From assembly GCF_003298505.1 (NCBI RefSeq), contig NZ_QNGB01000002.1:1-64000 (forward strand): 64,000 nucleotides of DNA, given 5' to 3'. Shown one piece after another: positions 1-7,715 of the stretch. A program made the position numbers and the translations under genes. Position 1 is the first letter of the stretch. Each line of letters begins with the position of its first letter. Below the pieces are notes generated by a model. That model had not been told where the DNA came from and ran no database searches. It was given only the letters and a program-made list of their open reading frames with translations. Source of the stretch: Roseovarius sp. TE539. Lineage in GTDB: Bacteria > Pseudomonadota > Alphaproteobacteria > Rhodobacterales > Rhodobacteraceae.

Positions 1-117
1 AATCCCCGTCTCGCGCGCCACGGAATGGATGCTGCGCCCATCCCCCAAGATCCAGCCTCGGATCTTCATTGACGTTTCCATCAGTAACACCTGCTCTTCC
101 TCCGTGCCAAAGCGCAC
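1..117 (-). CDS. istA: IS21-family transposase IstA, N-terminal fragment
   Basis: Thirty-nine codons are visible before the window edge. A GTG start at 117 gives a protein beginning VRFGTEEEQVLLMETS and continuing into a segment with W-I-L-G-D-G-R-S-I, then VARETGI. This is the usual N-terminal helix-turn-helix start of IstA transposases, which bind the IS ends and, with the IstB ATPase, catalyse replicative-type transposition. The frame is open to base 1. The start codon is judged from family resemblance; TTG at 129 is an in-frame alternative. The remaining ~90% of the gene and istB must lie to the left. Confidence 0.75.
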   Translation of the reverse strand, partial: MRFGTEEEQVLLMETSMKIRGWILGDGRSIHSVARETGI

Positions 118-134
118 GGATGTTAACAATGCAG

Positions 135-180
135 GTGGGTCAGTTTTAGATGATCATACCCACCCAAGTGGGTCACTTTT
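135..180. repeat. IS21 subterminal direct repeats
   Basis: Two 13-bp direct copies, GTGGGTCAGTTTT (135-147) and GTGGGTCACTTTT (168-180), lie 20 bp apart between the IS end and istA. IS21-family elements carry several such copies at each end as transposase binding sites. Confidence 0.65.
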
Positions 181-195
181 GCATGCCGATTCACA

Positions 196-1139
196 TGGCA
201 ACCTATATCCGCCGCCGCCAGCAGGGCGTGAGCGTGGAGGATGCTGCGATCGAGGCGCGAGACCAGTTCCTGAACTACGACATCCGCGCGCCTTGGGTAA
301 ACGCGGCGCGTGCGACCGCGCTGCCATTCATCGCCTACACCTACCGCGCCATCCCGAAAATCTCGCAGACGGTGGCCGAACGCCCGTGGAAGGTCGCTAA
401 GTATGTAGCTATTTCGCAGGGCCTTAATATGCTGGCCTATTCGGTGGCGCCGAGCGACTACGACGAAGAGGAAGAGCGCAACTCGTTCCGCGAGGGCGAA
501 ACCGGCAAGACGTGGGTTTACACCGACCGGATGCTTCGGATGCCGTGGCTGTCTGATTCCGGTGATCCGGTGTTTCTTGACATCCGACGCTGGGTTCCGG
601 CCGGAGATGTGTTCGACCTGCAAGGCGACGTGCCGTCATGGCTCCAGATCGGCGGCCCGGCCGTCATTGCCGCAGAGGTCTATCTGAACCGGGCGGCATT
701 CACCGGCGACGACATCGTGAACCCGCTGACCGACACTTTCGGGGAGCGCATGACAAAGCGCGGGGAGTTTCTATACAAGTCGTGGATGCCGTCGGCGCCG
801 TGGGTGCCGAACTCCTGGTATCAGGAAAAGATATGGCGGGCCTTCGAGGGAGACGCCCGGCAATGGCACAGTAATGAACCCTACAGCTTGGGCGAGGCGA
901 TCTCCAGTTCCTTTGGTGTGAAGCTGAAACCGAAAGACATCGAGGCTGGATATGCCGGGTGGAAGATCCAATTCGAGAAGGTCAGCCGCGAGTTGGGCGC
1001 ACAAGCCAGCAGCCTGAAGCGGCAGCGGCAGCGCGGACTCATCGACCGCGAGGCATACGAGGCGGGCCTGAAGAATGTCGAGCGGAAGAAGCAGAGGCTC
1101 AAGGCGGAGTGGCGCAAGCGATTCTCGGCGCGGGACTAG
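196..1139 (+). pseudogene. Phage large-polyvalent-protein-type C-terminal fragment, interrupted by IS21
   Basis: The open frame encodes about 314 residues after the IS junction. Its first part (RRRQQGVSVEDAAIEAR, then FLNYDIRAPWVNAARATALP and FIAYTYRAIPKI) resembles the C-terminal region of very large phage virion proteins that carry LPD-type (large polyvalent protein-associated) domains. The upstream part of the gene is missing: the frame continues only 15 codons into IS sequence before a stop at 147-149. The C-terminus is strongly basic (KRQRQR, ERKKQRLKAEWRKR), compatible with nucleic-acid contact. The family assignment comes from remembered pattern, not a search. The stop overlaps the stop of the convergent small gene in a shared CTAG. 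Confidence 0.6.
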
Positions 1140-1396
1140 GGCTCATACTCATATCCCGGCTGGGTCACGATCCCTTCCTCGAACGGGGCCGGGTCGCCGC
1201 GATAGCCGTTCGCCACCCACCAGACAACGAAGGTGGCCACGATCATTGCCAGCACCATCAGGGCATTGTCCCGGTGCCGCCATTCGACATCCGGCAAAAC
1301 AGCAAGTAGCGGGTAATACACCGCCATCACAACGAAGGCGTAGAACGGGCCCATGATGGCCGCCTCGTAAATGGTGATGTGGCTCATGCGGGGCAT
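1136..1396 (-). CDS. Small two-TM membrane protein, phage-associated, function unknown
   Basis: I do not recognise the family. The 86-residue product has two hydrophobic segments: around residues 10-33 (AAIMGPFYAFVVMAVYYPLL) and around 45-62 (ALMVLAMIVATFVVWWVA). A short charged loop separates them, and the tail is acidic and Tyr-rich, ending PGYEYEP. The size and topology would suit a holin or another small phage membrane protein. The start at 1396 (MPRMSH) is chosen because GGGAG (rc of 1408-1412) lies 11 nt upstream; ATGs at 1417 and 1387 are alternatives. It converges on the phage fragment, and the two stop codons overlap. Confidence 0.5.
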   Translation of the reverse strand: MPRMSHITIYEAAIMGPFYAFVVMAVYYPLLAVLPDVEWRHRDNALMVLAMIVATFVVWWVANGYRGDPAPFEEGIVTQPGYEYEP

Positions 1397-1504
1397 CGTA
1401 GCAAAATCTCCCGCCATGCGCCATCACGACATTCCGGCACCAGCCGGTTTGCGCCGCCGGACGCTATCCGGCACTCGTTGCCCAAGGGTAACTGTCCCTC
1501 TACT

Positions 1505-1532
1505 CCCCGGCGCTGCGGTGCCGGGGTTTTTT
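1505..1532 (+). terminator. Intrinsic terminator
   Basis: A perfect 7-bp GC stem, CCCCGGC (1505-1511) and GCCGGGG (1520-1526), with an 8-nt loop is followed immediately by six T. It reads on the plus strand and separates the phage/IS remnant from the molybdenum locus. Confidence 0.85.
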
Positions 1533-1882
1533 GCGTTTGTGGAGTTGTCACCACGCAACGTAACCCATTGATTCATATAGCACCACATTCTGACAACATG
1601 CCAGCACAACCCATTGATTCTGCGCATTTCGGTGGAGTTCTTTCAGGTGCGCCATTTGTCTTTACCTTCTGGATTGCGGGTCCGACCGGTTTGTGCGGGG
1701 TCATTTTGCCGCGCCGCTTCTTGAATCCGTTGTCTCGCCGGGGCGTGCGTGGCCTCTACGGGTTCTCTGGCGCCTTCTGCGGCATTCGGCAATGCCGGGA
1801 GAAACACCTGCCTTGGAGGGGGTTTGCGCGCTCGATTTTCGGCACTAGCAATATGTCTTGCAGGAAATAGCGCTTTGCTGTC
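1533..1882. other. Intergenic stretch between prophage remnant and modE
   Basis: About 350 bp with no convincing gene. It contains a 13-bp direct repeat, AACCCATTGATTC, at 1562-1574 and 1608-1620 (start-to-start 46 bp). That could be regulatory, or a trace of an attachment or recombination site, but there is no tRNA here and no second copy elsewhere in the window to support an att interpretation. The frames crossing it have no homology I recognise. The promoter of the regulator at 1883 must lie in the 3' part. Confidence 0.4.
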
Positions 1883-2278
1883 ATGTTTGAATCCATGAAT
1901 GATTTCGCGACAGATGGACAGGACGCCCCAAGCCTCCGGATCCGGATCGTGTTCGGGGAGGATGCGATGCTGGGGCCGGGCAAGGCCGATCTCCTCGAAC
2001 TTATCCGCGAGACGGGGTCGATCGCGGCAGCGGGCAGAAGCATGTCCATGAGCTACAAGCGTGCGTGGATGCTTGTAGATGAGTTGAACAAGGCATTCCG
2101 GGATCCTCTCGTGGAGTCGAGCCGCGGTGGCGTGAGGGGCGGCGGCGCCCGCCTTACAAAAGCAGGTGAGGTGGTGCTCGCGCAGTACAGGAAACTTGAG
2201 GAGATCATGGCCGAGGCGGGCGCTGCACGCATCGGCGTCCTCCGCTCTCTGCTCAGGGACGGGGTGGCGGAGAAATAA
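1883..2278 (+). CDS. modE: ModE-type winged-helix molybdenum regulator, lacking Mop domains
   Basis: The 131-residue protein matches the N-terminal DNA-binding domain of ModE. Landmarks are LRIRIVFGEDAMLGPGKADL, then LIRETGSIAAAGRSMSMSYK, the recognition-helix region W-M-L-V-D-E-L-N, and the wing GGVRGGGARLTKAGE. Full ModE proteins (~260 aa) carry a C-terminal pair of Mop/TOBE domains that bind molybdate; they are absent here, so this form may bind DNA without sensing molybdate itself. It lies 68 bp upstream of modA in the same direction, so regulation of modABC is the obvious role. No strong Shine-Dalgarno precedes 1883; ATG at 1895 is an alternative start. Confidence 0.85.
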   Translation: MFESMNDFATDGQDAPSLRIRIVFGEDAMLGPGKADLLELIRETGSIAAAGRSMSMSYKRAWMLVDELNKAFRDPLVESSRGGVRGGGARLTKAGEVVLAQYRKLEEIMAEAGAARIGVLRSLLRDGVAEK

Positions 2279-2303
2279 CGCTTGATCGCAGGAGGCGCGC
2301 TTG

Positions 2304-2326
2304 CGATATGTTTGAGAAACTATACA
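2304..2326. promoter_or_regulatory. Candidate ModE (Mo-box) operator before modA
   Basis: The dyad GTTT-gag-AAAC (2310-2313, 2317-2320) is flanked by AT-rich ATAT/TATA arms, giving a CGATATG...CTATAC layout similar to the TAT-rich half-sites of ModE operators. It sits between the modE-like gene and the signal-peptide start of modA. Its overlap with the ATG at 2308 argues that translation of modA starts downstream. The match to the published consensus is partial. Confidence 0.4.
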
Positions 2327-2346
2327 AAAAGCAGGGGCTCGCGATC

Positions 2347-3135
2347 ATGTTCAAACCCGCCTTGCTTCGCCGCGCGGTCGGAGCCGCCGCGCTCTCGACG
2401 GGTGTAGCCGGGATCTTTCCACAGGCTGTTGCCGCCGCCGAGATCACCGTATTTGCCGCCGCCAGCCTGACCAACGCGATCACCGAAGTCGAGACGAGGT
2501 TCGAGGCCGCCACCGGGCATGACGTGATCGTCTCGCTCGCCGGATCCTCCGCGCTTGCCCGGCAGATCCGGCAGGGTGCGCCGGCGGATATCTTCATCTC
2601 GGCGAATCCGGGCTGGATGGATACGCTTGAGGAGGGCGGGCTGGTCGAGGACGGCACGCGGTTCGACCTTCTGAACAATGCGATCGTTCTGATCGGCGCC
2701 GATCCCGAGGCCAAGCCGGTCGAGATCGGGCCGGAGATGGATCTGGCGGGCGTTTTGGGCGGCGGGCGGCTGGCGATGGCGCTGGTCGGCGCCGTGCCGG
2801 CGGGCATCTATGGCAAGGCGGCGCTGGAAAGCCTGGGGATATGGGACGAGGTTGCGCCCCGTGTGGCGCAGGCCGACAACGTGCGCGCCGCGCTGGCCTT
2901 CGTCGCCATGGGCGAGGCCCCCTATGGAATCGTCTACGCCACCGATGCGGTGGCCGAAGACCGGGTGACGGTCGTTGGCACCTTCCCGGCCGAGACGCAT
3001 CCGCCCATCGTTTATCCCGCCGCCGCGCTGACCGCGAGCGACAATCCGCTGAACGCGACCTTCCTCGATTTCCTGCGCGGCCACGAGGCGCGGGAGGCGT
3101 TCAAGGCCGAGGGATTCACCATGGCAGGCGAATAG
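2347..3135 (+). CDS. modA: Molybdate ABC transporter, periplasmic substrate-binding protein ModA
   Basis: This is the periplasmic receptor that delivers molybdate (and usually tungstate) to ModB. From the start used here (262 aa) it has a signal peptide with LLRR, a hydrophobic core and an AVAAA cleavage region. The mature protein begins with the family hallmark ITVFAAASLTNAI, and the oxyanion-site segments SLAGSSALARQI and GAPADIFISAN follow. The ATG at 2308 would add 13 residues before the signal peptide and overlaps a candidate operator, so 2347, preceded by AGGGG, is preferred. It is followed by modB after 7 bp. Confidence 0.93.
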   Translation: MFKPALLRRAVGAAALSTGVAGIFPQAVAAAEITVFAAASLTNAITEVETRFEAATGHDVIVSLAGSSALARQIRQGAPADIFISANPGWMDTLEEGGLVEDGTRFDLLNNAIVLIGADPEAKPVEIGPEMDLAGVLGGGRLAMALVGAVPAGIYGKAALESLGIWDEVAPRVAQADNVRAALAFVAMGEAPYGIVYATDAVAEDRVTVVGTFPAETHPPIVYPAAALTASDNPLNATFLDFLRGHEAREAFKAEGFTMAGE

Positions 3136-3142
3136 GCGCGGT

Positions 3143-3841
3143 ATGGCGGATTGGCTTTCCCCGGCGGAGTGGGACGCGGTGCGCCTGTCCCTGCGGGTGG
3201 CGCTCTGGGCAACGGTGTTCAGCCTGCCGGTCGGCATCCTGGTGGCTTACGCGCTGGCGCGCTGGCGGTTCCCGGGCCGAGAGGCGCTGAACGTGCTTGT
3301 GCACCTGCCCCTGATCATGCCGCCCGTGGTCACGGGATATCTGTTGCTTTTGGCCTTCGGAACGCGCGGGCCGGTGGGCGGCTTTCTGGACAGCGTGCTC
3401 GGTTTCACCTTCGCCTTCCGCTGGACGGGGGCGGCGCTGGCGGCCGGGGTGATGGCCTTCCCTTTCATGGTGCGCGCGGTGCGCCTGTCGATCGAGGCCG
3501 TGGACCCGAAGCTGGAACAGGCCGCGTCGACCCTGGGCGCCTCGCGGATCTGGGTGTTCATGACGGTGACCCTGCCACTGATCCTGCCGGGCATGATCGC
3601 CGGAACGGTGTTGACCTTCGCGAAGGGCATGGGCGAATTCGGCGCGACGATCACCTTCGTATCGAACATTCCCGGCCAGACCCAGACGATCCCCCTGGCC
3701 ATTGACCTGCTTCTGGAAACGCCGGGAGGGGAGGCGCGGGCCGCCCGGCTTGCGGGGCTGTCCATATTGCTGGCGGCGACGGCGCTGGCCCTTTCGGAGT
3801 GGATTTCGCGCCGCGTGGCCGCTCGGGTCGGGGGCGCGTGA
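3143..3841 (+). CDS. modB: Molybdate ABC transporter permease ModB
   Basis: Inner-membrane permease of the molybdate importer, 232 aa with about five or six membrane spans. The coupling-helix (EAA) motif is visible as EQAASTLGASRIWVFMTVTL with the downstream G and P positions. The LIMPPVVTGYLLLLAFG and GEFGATITFVSNIPGQTQTI stretches are typical of ModB/CysT-type permeases. It lies 7 bp after modA, and its TGA shares one base with the modC ATG (TGATG), a sign of translational coupling. Confidence 0.93.
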   Translation: MADWLSPAEWDAVRLSLRVALWATVFSLPVGILVAYALARWRFPGREALNVLVHLPLIMPPVVTGYLLLLAFGTRGPVGGFLDSVLGFTFAFRWTGAALAAGVMAFPFMVRAVRLSIEAVDPKLEQAASTLGASRIWVFMTVTLPLILPGMIAGTVLTFAKGMGEFGATITFVSNIPGQTQTIPLAIDLLLETPGGEARAARLAGLSILLAATALALSEWISRRVAARVGGA

Positions 3842-4944
3842 TGCTGGAGGTTTCCGTGCGTCATGTCTTCCGGAGCTTTTCGGTGGATGTCGCGTTCCGT
3901 GCGCCGCCGGGGGTGACGGTGCTTTTCGGGCGCTCGGGGTCGGGCAAGACGACCATCATCAACGCCGTGGCGGGGCTGCTGATGCCGGATGCGGGGCGCA
4001 TCGCCTCGGGCGACTGGACCCTGCTGGATACGCGCCGGGGCATCCGCCTCAAGCCACATCGCCGCCGGCTGGGGTATATCTTCCAGGAGGGGCGGCTGTT
4101 TCCGCACCTGACCGTCCGGCAGAACCTGGCCTACGGCGCGTGGTTCGCGCCGAAAGGCGCCCCGCGCGAGGATATGGGCCGTGTCGTGGACCTGCTGGGC
4201 ATCGGTCATCTGCTGGATCGCCGCCCCGGGGCGCTTTCGGGCGGCGAGAAACAGCGCGTCGCCATCGGTCGGGCGCTCTTGTCCGCACCGCGCCTCATCC
4301 TGGCGGACGAGCCGCTCGCCGCACTCGACGAAGCGCGCAAGGCCGAGATCCTGCCCTTCCTGGAGCGGCTGCGCGACGAGGTCAACGTGCCCATCCTTTA
4401 CGTCAGCCATTCCGCGACCGAGGTGGCGCGGCTTGCGACCACGGTTGTCGCACTCGATGCCGGCAGGGTGATCCGTGAGGGGCCGGCCGCCGAGGTTCTG
4501 GGCGATCCCGCGGTTTTGCCGGCCGGTGCGCGTGAAGCGGGCGCCATTCTGACCGCCACCGTCGCGGCACATCACGACGACGGGCTGAGCGAACTGGACG
4601 CGGGCGGGATATCCCTGTTTGTGCCGCGTGTGTCCCAGACTCCGGGAACCGCCATGCGGGTGCGCATCGCGGCGCATGATGTGATCCTCTCGCGGGGTCG
4701 GCCGGACGGCCTTTCGGCGCTCAACATCCTGCCGGGTGTTGTCAGCGAAATACGATCGGGCGCGGGACCGGGGGCGATCGTGGCCGTGGACACCGGGGCG
4801 GGGCGTCTGCTTGCCCGGATCACGCAGCGCTCGGCACGGGCGCTGGCGCTGGCGCCGGGCACGGAGGCGCATGCGATTGTAAAGACCGTGTCGGTCGCAC
4901 CGTCCGATATTGGCGGAGGCGAGACGACCGCCGTCTTGTCCTGA
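3841..4944 (+). CDS. modC: Molybdate ABC transporter ATP-binding protein ModC
   Basis: Cytoplasmic ATPase of the importer, 367 aa. Walker A is GRSGSGKTT (residues 30-38), the ABC signature is LSGGEKQRVAIGRALL, Walker B is LILADEPLAALD, and the switch His is in YVSHSATEV. The C-terminal ~70 residues (from SALNILPGVVSEIR) form a Mop/TOBE-like domain that can bind molybdate and gate transport. The ATG at 3841 overlaps the modB stop. Upstream in-frame ATGs fall inside modB and are rejected. Length and domain order are normal for ModC. Confidence 0.94.
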   Translation: MLEVSVRHVFRSFSVDVAFRAPPGVTVLFGRSGSGKTTIINAVAGLLMPDAGRIASGDWTLLDTRRGIRLKPHRRRLGYIFQEGRLFPHLTVRQNLAYGAWFAPKGAPREDMGRVVDLLGIGHLLDRRPGALSGGEKQRVAIGRALLSAPRLILADEPLAALDEARKAEILPFLERLRDEVNVPILYVSHSATEVARLATTVVALDAGRVIREGPAAEVLGDPAVLPAGAREAGAILTATVAAHHDDGLSELDAGGISLFVPRVSQTPGTAMRVRIAAHDVILSRGRPDGLSALNILPGVVSEIRSGAGPGAIVAVDTGAGRLLARITQRSARALALAPGTEAHAIVKTVSVAPSDIGGGETTAVLS

Positions 4945-4948
4945 CCCG

Positions 4949-4972
4949 GCCGCCGCGTTCATGTGCGGCGGC
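4949..4972 (+). terminator. GC hairpin after modC
   Basis: Perfect 8-bp stem GCCGCCGC (4949-4956) / GCGGCGGC (4965-4972) with an 8-nt loop, directly after the modC stop. There is no T run, so it may be a weak terminator or an mRNA 3' stabiliser. Confidence 0.45.
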
Positions 4973-5101
4973 GCATGAAGTGCCGTTTCAGTGGGCACGA
5001 GCCCTGCGGAGCGCACTTTTTTCCCGCGTCATCCGTCAGGATACGGTCTGCGTGACCGGACCGCGTGATAATGCTTGGCGGGAATCGAAAAATATTTTAC
5101 C

Positions 5102-5135
5102 GTTTGGTCAAACAAATACCAAACAGCCACCAAAC
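5102..5135. promoter_or_regulatory. Candidate operator: inverted plus direct GTTTGGT/ACCAAAC copies
   Basis: GTTTGGT (5102-5108) and ACCAAAC (5118-5124) form a perfect 7-bp inverted repeat. A third copy, ACCAAAC, lies at 5129-5135, 11 bp from the second. All lie within 50 bp upstream of the ABC-transporter SBP start, so a repressor or activator site is likely. The TGGTCAAAC half resembles GntR- or RutR-like half-sites, but the order differs from the published RutR palindrome. Confidence 0.5.
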
Positions 5136-5148
5136 TGGGGAGCGAACC

Positions 5149-6168
5149 ATGAAGAAACTGATCACACCCGGCCCGTCGCGCCGCGGGGTCCTGCTGGGCG
5201 GCGGCGCCGCCCTTGCCACTGCAGGGCTCAATCCCCGCATGTCCTTCGGGATGGAGCCCATCAAGACTGCCGGGCTTTATACCGTTCCGGTGGAACAGCA
5301 ATGGGTCAGCCGCATCCACGTCGCCGCCGAGGCCGCGCAGAAGGCCGGGCAGCTTGACTACACGTTCACCGAGAACATCGCCAACACCGATTATTCGCGT
5401 GTCATGCGCGAATATGCCGAAAGTGGCGTCAAGCTCATGATCGGCGAGATCTTCGGGGTCGAGCAGGAAGCCCGCGAAGTGGCGGCCGAATACCCCGACG
5501 TGGCCTTCCTCATGGGGTCGTCGTTCCTTCATGACGAGGCGCTGCCCAATCTCGCGGTCTTCGACAACTATATTCAGGATGCCAGTTACCTGTCCGGGAT
5601 CATCGCCGGCGCGATGACAGAAACCGGCAATATCGGCATGGTCGGAGGTTTCCCGATCCCCGAGGTCAACCGTCTGATGCATGCCTTCATGGCGGGCGTG
5701 CGCGAGATGACGCCCGATGCCACTTTCCAGGTCAGCTTCATCGGCTCATGGTTTGACCCGCCCAAGGCCAAGGAGACCGCCTTCGCGATGATTGATAACG
5801 GTGCGGACCTTCTGTACGCCGAACGCTTCGGCGTTTCGGACGCGGCGCAGGAAAAGGATATCCTCGCCATCGGCAACGTGATCGACACGCAGTCCGAGTA
5901 TCCGGACACCGTTGTCGCTTCGGCGATCTGGCATTTCGAGCCGACGCTCCAGGCCGCGATCGAGAAGGTGCAGGCAGGCGAATTCAAGGCCGACAATTAC
6001 GGCATCTATTCGTTCATGAAACATGGCGGCTGTTCCCTGGCGCCGCTTGGCACCTTCGAAGGGAAAGTGCCGCAGGACGCCCTGGATCTGGTGGAGCAGC
6101 GCCGCAAGGCGATCAAGGCGGGTGAATACACCGTCGAAATCAACGACGAAGAGCCGAAATCCTCGTGA
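5149..6168 (+). CDS. BMP-family ABC transporter substrate-binding protein (PnrA/nucleoside type)
   Basis: Periplasmic receptor of the first BMP-type importer, 339 aa. It has a Tat-like signal, PSRRGVLLGGGAALATAG. The mature part shows IKTAGLYTVPVEQQWVSR, EIFGVEQEAREVAAEYPDV, NIGMVGGFPIPEVNRLMHAF and GSWFDPPKAKETAF, all standard for basic-membrane-protein (PnrA-like) lipoprotein/SBP families that bind purine nucleosides or related bases. GGGGAG lies 6 nt before ATG 5149. Its TGA overlaps the GTG start of the ATPase gene. The cytosine-deaminase-like gene at the end of the operon suggests that a nucleobase or derivative is the ligand. Confidence 0.87.
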   Translation: MKKLITPGPSRRGVLLGGGAALATAGLNPRMSFGMEPIKTAGLYTVPVEQQWVSRIHVAAEAAQKAGQLDYTFTENIANTDYSRVMREYAESGVKLMIGEIFGVEQEAREVAAEYPDVAFLMGSSFLHDEALPNLAVFDNYIQDASYLSGIIAGAMTETGNIGMVGGFPIPEVNRLMHAFMAGVREMTPDATFQVSFIGSWFDPPKAKETAFAMIDNGADLLYAERFGVSDAAQEKDILAIGNVIDTQSEYPDTVVASAIWHFEPTLQAAIEKVQAGEFKADNYGIYSFMKHGGCSLAPLGTFEGKVPQDALDLVEQRRKAIKAGEYTVEINDEEPKSS

Positions 6169-7715
6169 ACGCCGCGCAAGACGGGGCGCGGGACGTCGTC
6201 CTGCGCCTCGACCGGATCACCAAACGCTTCGGAAAGCTTGTCGCCAACGACGCGGTAAGCCTGACGTTGCAGCGGGGTGAGGTTGTCGCGCTTCTTGGGG
6301 AAAACGGGGCCGGCAAGACCACTCTGATGAATATTCTCTTCGGCCATTACGTGGCCGACGAGGGCACAGTGGAGGCGTTCGGCGAGCCGCTGCCGCCGGG
6401 CCATCCGCGTGCCGCGCTGGCAGCGGGTATCGGCATGGTGCACCAGCATTTCACGCTGGCCGACAACCTCACCGTGACAGAAAACATTCTTCTGGGCACC
6501 GTGCCCCTGTGGCGGATGCGCCTGGACCTGACCCGTGCCAAGGCGCGTATCGCGCAACTCTCGCGGGATTTCGGACTTTCGGTGCATGCCGATGCGAAGG
6601 TCGGCGCGCTGACGGTTGGTGAACGCCAACGGGTCGAGATCCTCAAGGCGCTCTATCGCGATGCGCGTATCCTGATCCTCGATGAGCCCACCGCGGTCCT
6701 GACCCCGCAGGAGACCGAGGCCCTGTTCGAGACGCTGCGAAAGGCTGTCGGGCTGGGACTTTCCATTGTTTTCATCAGCCACAAGCTTCACGAGGTCATG
6801 GCGATTTCCGATCGCTGTCTGGTCTTGCGGCACGGCAAGTTGGTGGGGGAGGCGGACACCCATCAGACAGACCGTCACGCGCTGGCCTCGATGATGGTGG
6901 GGGCCGAAATAGTGCCGCCGGACGTGTCCCCCGCCCGTCCCGGTCTCGCCATCCTGAAGCTGTCCGGGGTCACCACGCCCGATCATGGCGCCGCACCGGG
7001 CCTGAAATCCGTCACGATGGATCTCAGGGCAGGGCAGATCACCGGGCTTGCCGGCGTTTCGGGCAACGGCCAGGCGGCGCTGTCGGACCTGATTTCCGGG
7101 GTGATCGTGCCGCAAGAGGGCACGCTGTGCCTCGGTGGTGAAGAAAGGAAGGCCTGGACGCCCCGCCGCGCGGTGCATTCCGGCATCGCCCGTATCCCCG
7201 AAGACCGGCATCACACCGGTACAATCGCCGATTTCGACCTGACAGAGAACACGATCCTGGAAACCTACATGGACCCGCCAATAAGCCGCTGGGGATGGAT
7301 GAACTGGGGCGCAGCCGAGAAACGGGCGCGCGACGTCATCGAAGCCTATGACGTTCGCTGCCCCGGTCCTTCGGCGCGGATACGCCTGCTGTCGGGCGGC
7401 AACATGCAAAAGCTGATCCTTGGTCGGGTGCTGGAACAGGATCCCGAGGTCATTCTCGCCAATCAGCCGGTGCGGGGGCTGGATATCGGCGCGATCACCT
7501 ATGTCCACAACCGCCTTCTCGCGGCGCGTGATGCGGGGGCCGCCATCCTGCTCATCTCGGAGGATCTGGATGAGATCATCCAGCTTTCGGATGTGATCCA
7601 CGTGATATCTGAGGGCCGCCTCTCGCCGGAATTCTCACGAGGGTCCAGGACACCTGCGGAACTGGGTCTCTGGATGGCCGGGCAGGGGTTCGGGGAGGCG
7701 ATCGATGCGGCTTGA
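6165..7715 (+). CDS. BMP-type ABC transporter, double ATP-binding protein
   Basis: The 516-residue cytoplasmic ATPase has two nucleotide-binding domains, as in YufO/NupA and RbsA types. The N-terminal domain has Walker A GENGAGKTT, Q-loop HQHFTLADNLTV, signature LTVGERQRVEILKAL and Walker B ILILDEPTAVL. The C-terminal domain has the usual degenerate Walker A (GVSGNGQAAL) but keeps LSGGNMQKLILGR. The GTG start at 6165 overlaps the SBP stop (GTGA), and the permease start overlaps its 3' end by 11 bp, so the genes are tightly coupled. An ATG-initiated alternative is not apparent nearby. Confidence 0.9.
   Translation: MNAAQDGARDVVLRLDRITKRFGKLVANDAVSLTLQRGEVVALLGENGAGKTTLMNILFGHYVADEGTVEAFGEPLPPGHPRAALAAGIGMVHQHFTLADNLTVTENILLGTVPLWRMRLDLTRAKARIAQLSRDFGLSVHADAKVGALTVGERQRVEILKALYRDARILILDEPTAVLTPQETEALFETLRKAVGLGLSIVFISHKLHEVMAISDRCLVLRHGKLVGEADTHQTDRHALASMMVGAEIVPPDVSPARPGLAILKLSGVTTPDHGAAPGLKSVTMDLRAGQITGLAGVSGNGQAALSDLISGVIVPQEGTLCLGGEERKAWTPRRAVHSGIARIPEDRHHTGTIADFDLTENTILETYMDPPISRWGWMNWGAAEKRARDVIEAYDVRCPGPSARIRLLSGGNMQKLILGRVLEQDPEVILANQPVRGLDIGAITYVHNRLLAARDAGAAILLISEDLDEIIQLSDVIHVISEGRLSPEFSRGSRTPAELGLWMAGQGFGEAIDAA

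Larger units (their letters stand above)
1..195 (-). mobile_element. IS21-family insertion sequence, istA-proximal end (partial)
   Basis: This is the istA-proximal terminus of an IS21-like element; the rest lies left of the window. Read on the minus strand it begins TGTGAATCGGCATGC at 195, has the TG terminal dinucleotide of the family, and is followed by the istA start. Two 13-bp subterminal copies differing at one base (168-180 and 135-147, core GTGGGTCA-C/G-TTTT) fit the multiple terminal transposase sites known for IS21. The exact end is inferred from where homology to a phage-type reading frame starts; the other end and target duplication are not visible. Confidence 0.75.

Noticed and set aside
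150..195. In-frame ATG at 150 as the true start of the phage-type gene
   Set aside because: These codons lie in IS21 terminal DNA and encode no recognisable sequence; the family-like residues begin after the junction.
1562..1620. Prophage attachment site or short CRISPR-like array
   Set aside because: Only two copies of a 13-mer, no integrase or tRNA nearby and no third repeat.
1379..1870. 163-codon plus-strand frame between the phage remnant and modE
   Set aside because: It crosses an intrinsic terminator, is rich in Arg/Pro/Cys/Gly and has no ribosome-binding site or homology.
3247..5016. Long minus-strand reading frame opposite modB and modC
   Set aside because: Arg/His/Pro-rich shadow of the real plus-strand genes, with no domain and no ribosome-binding site; typical for high-GC third-position bias.
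5102..5124. RutR palindrome (TTGACCA-NN-TGGTCAA)
   Set aside because: Only one TGGTCAA half is present and the halves are in the reverse order; no RutR call is made.
6006..7601. Long minus-strand frame opposite the first ATPase gene
   Set aside because: Low-complexity composition and complete overlap with a well-supported ABC ATPase gene.
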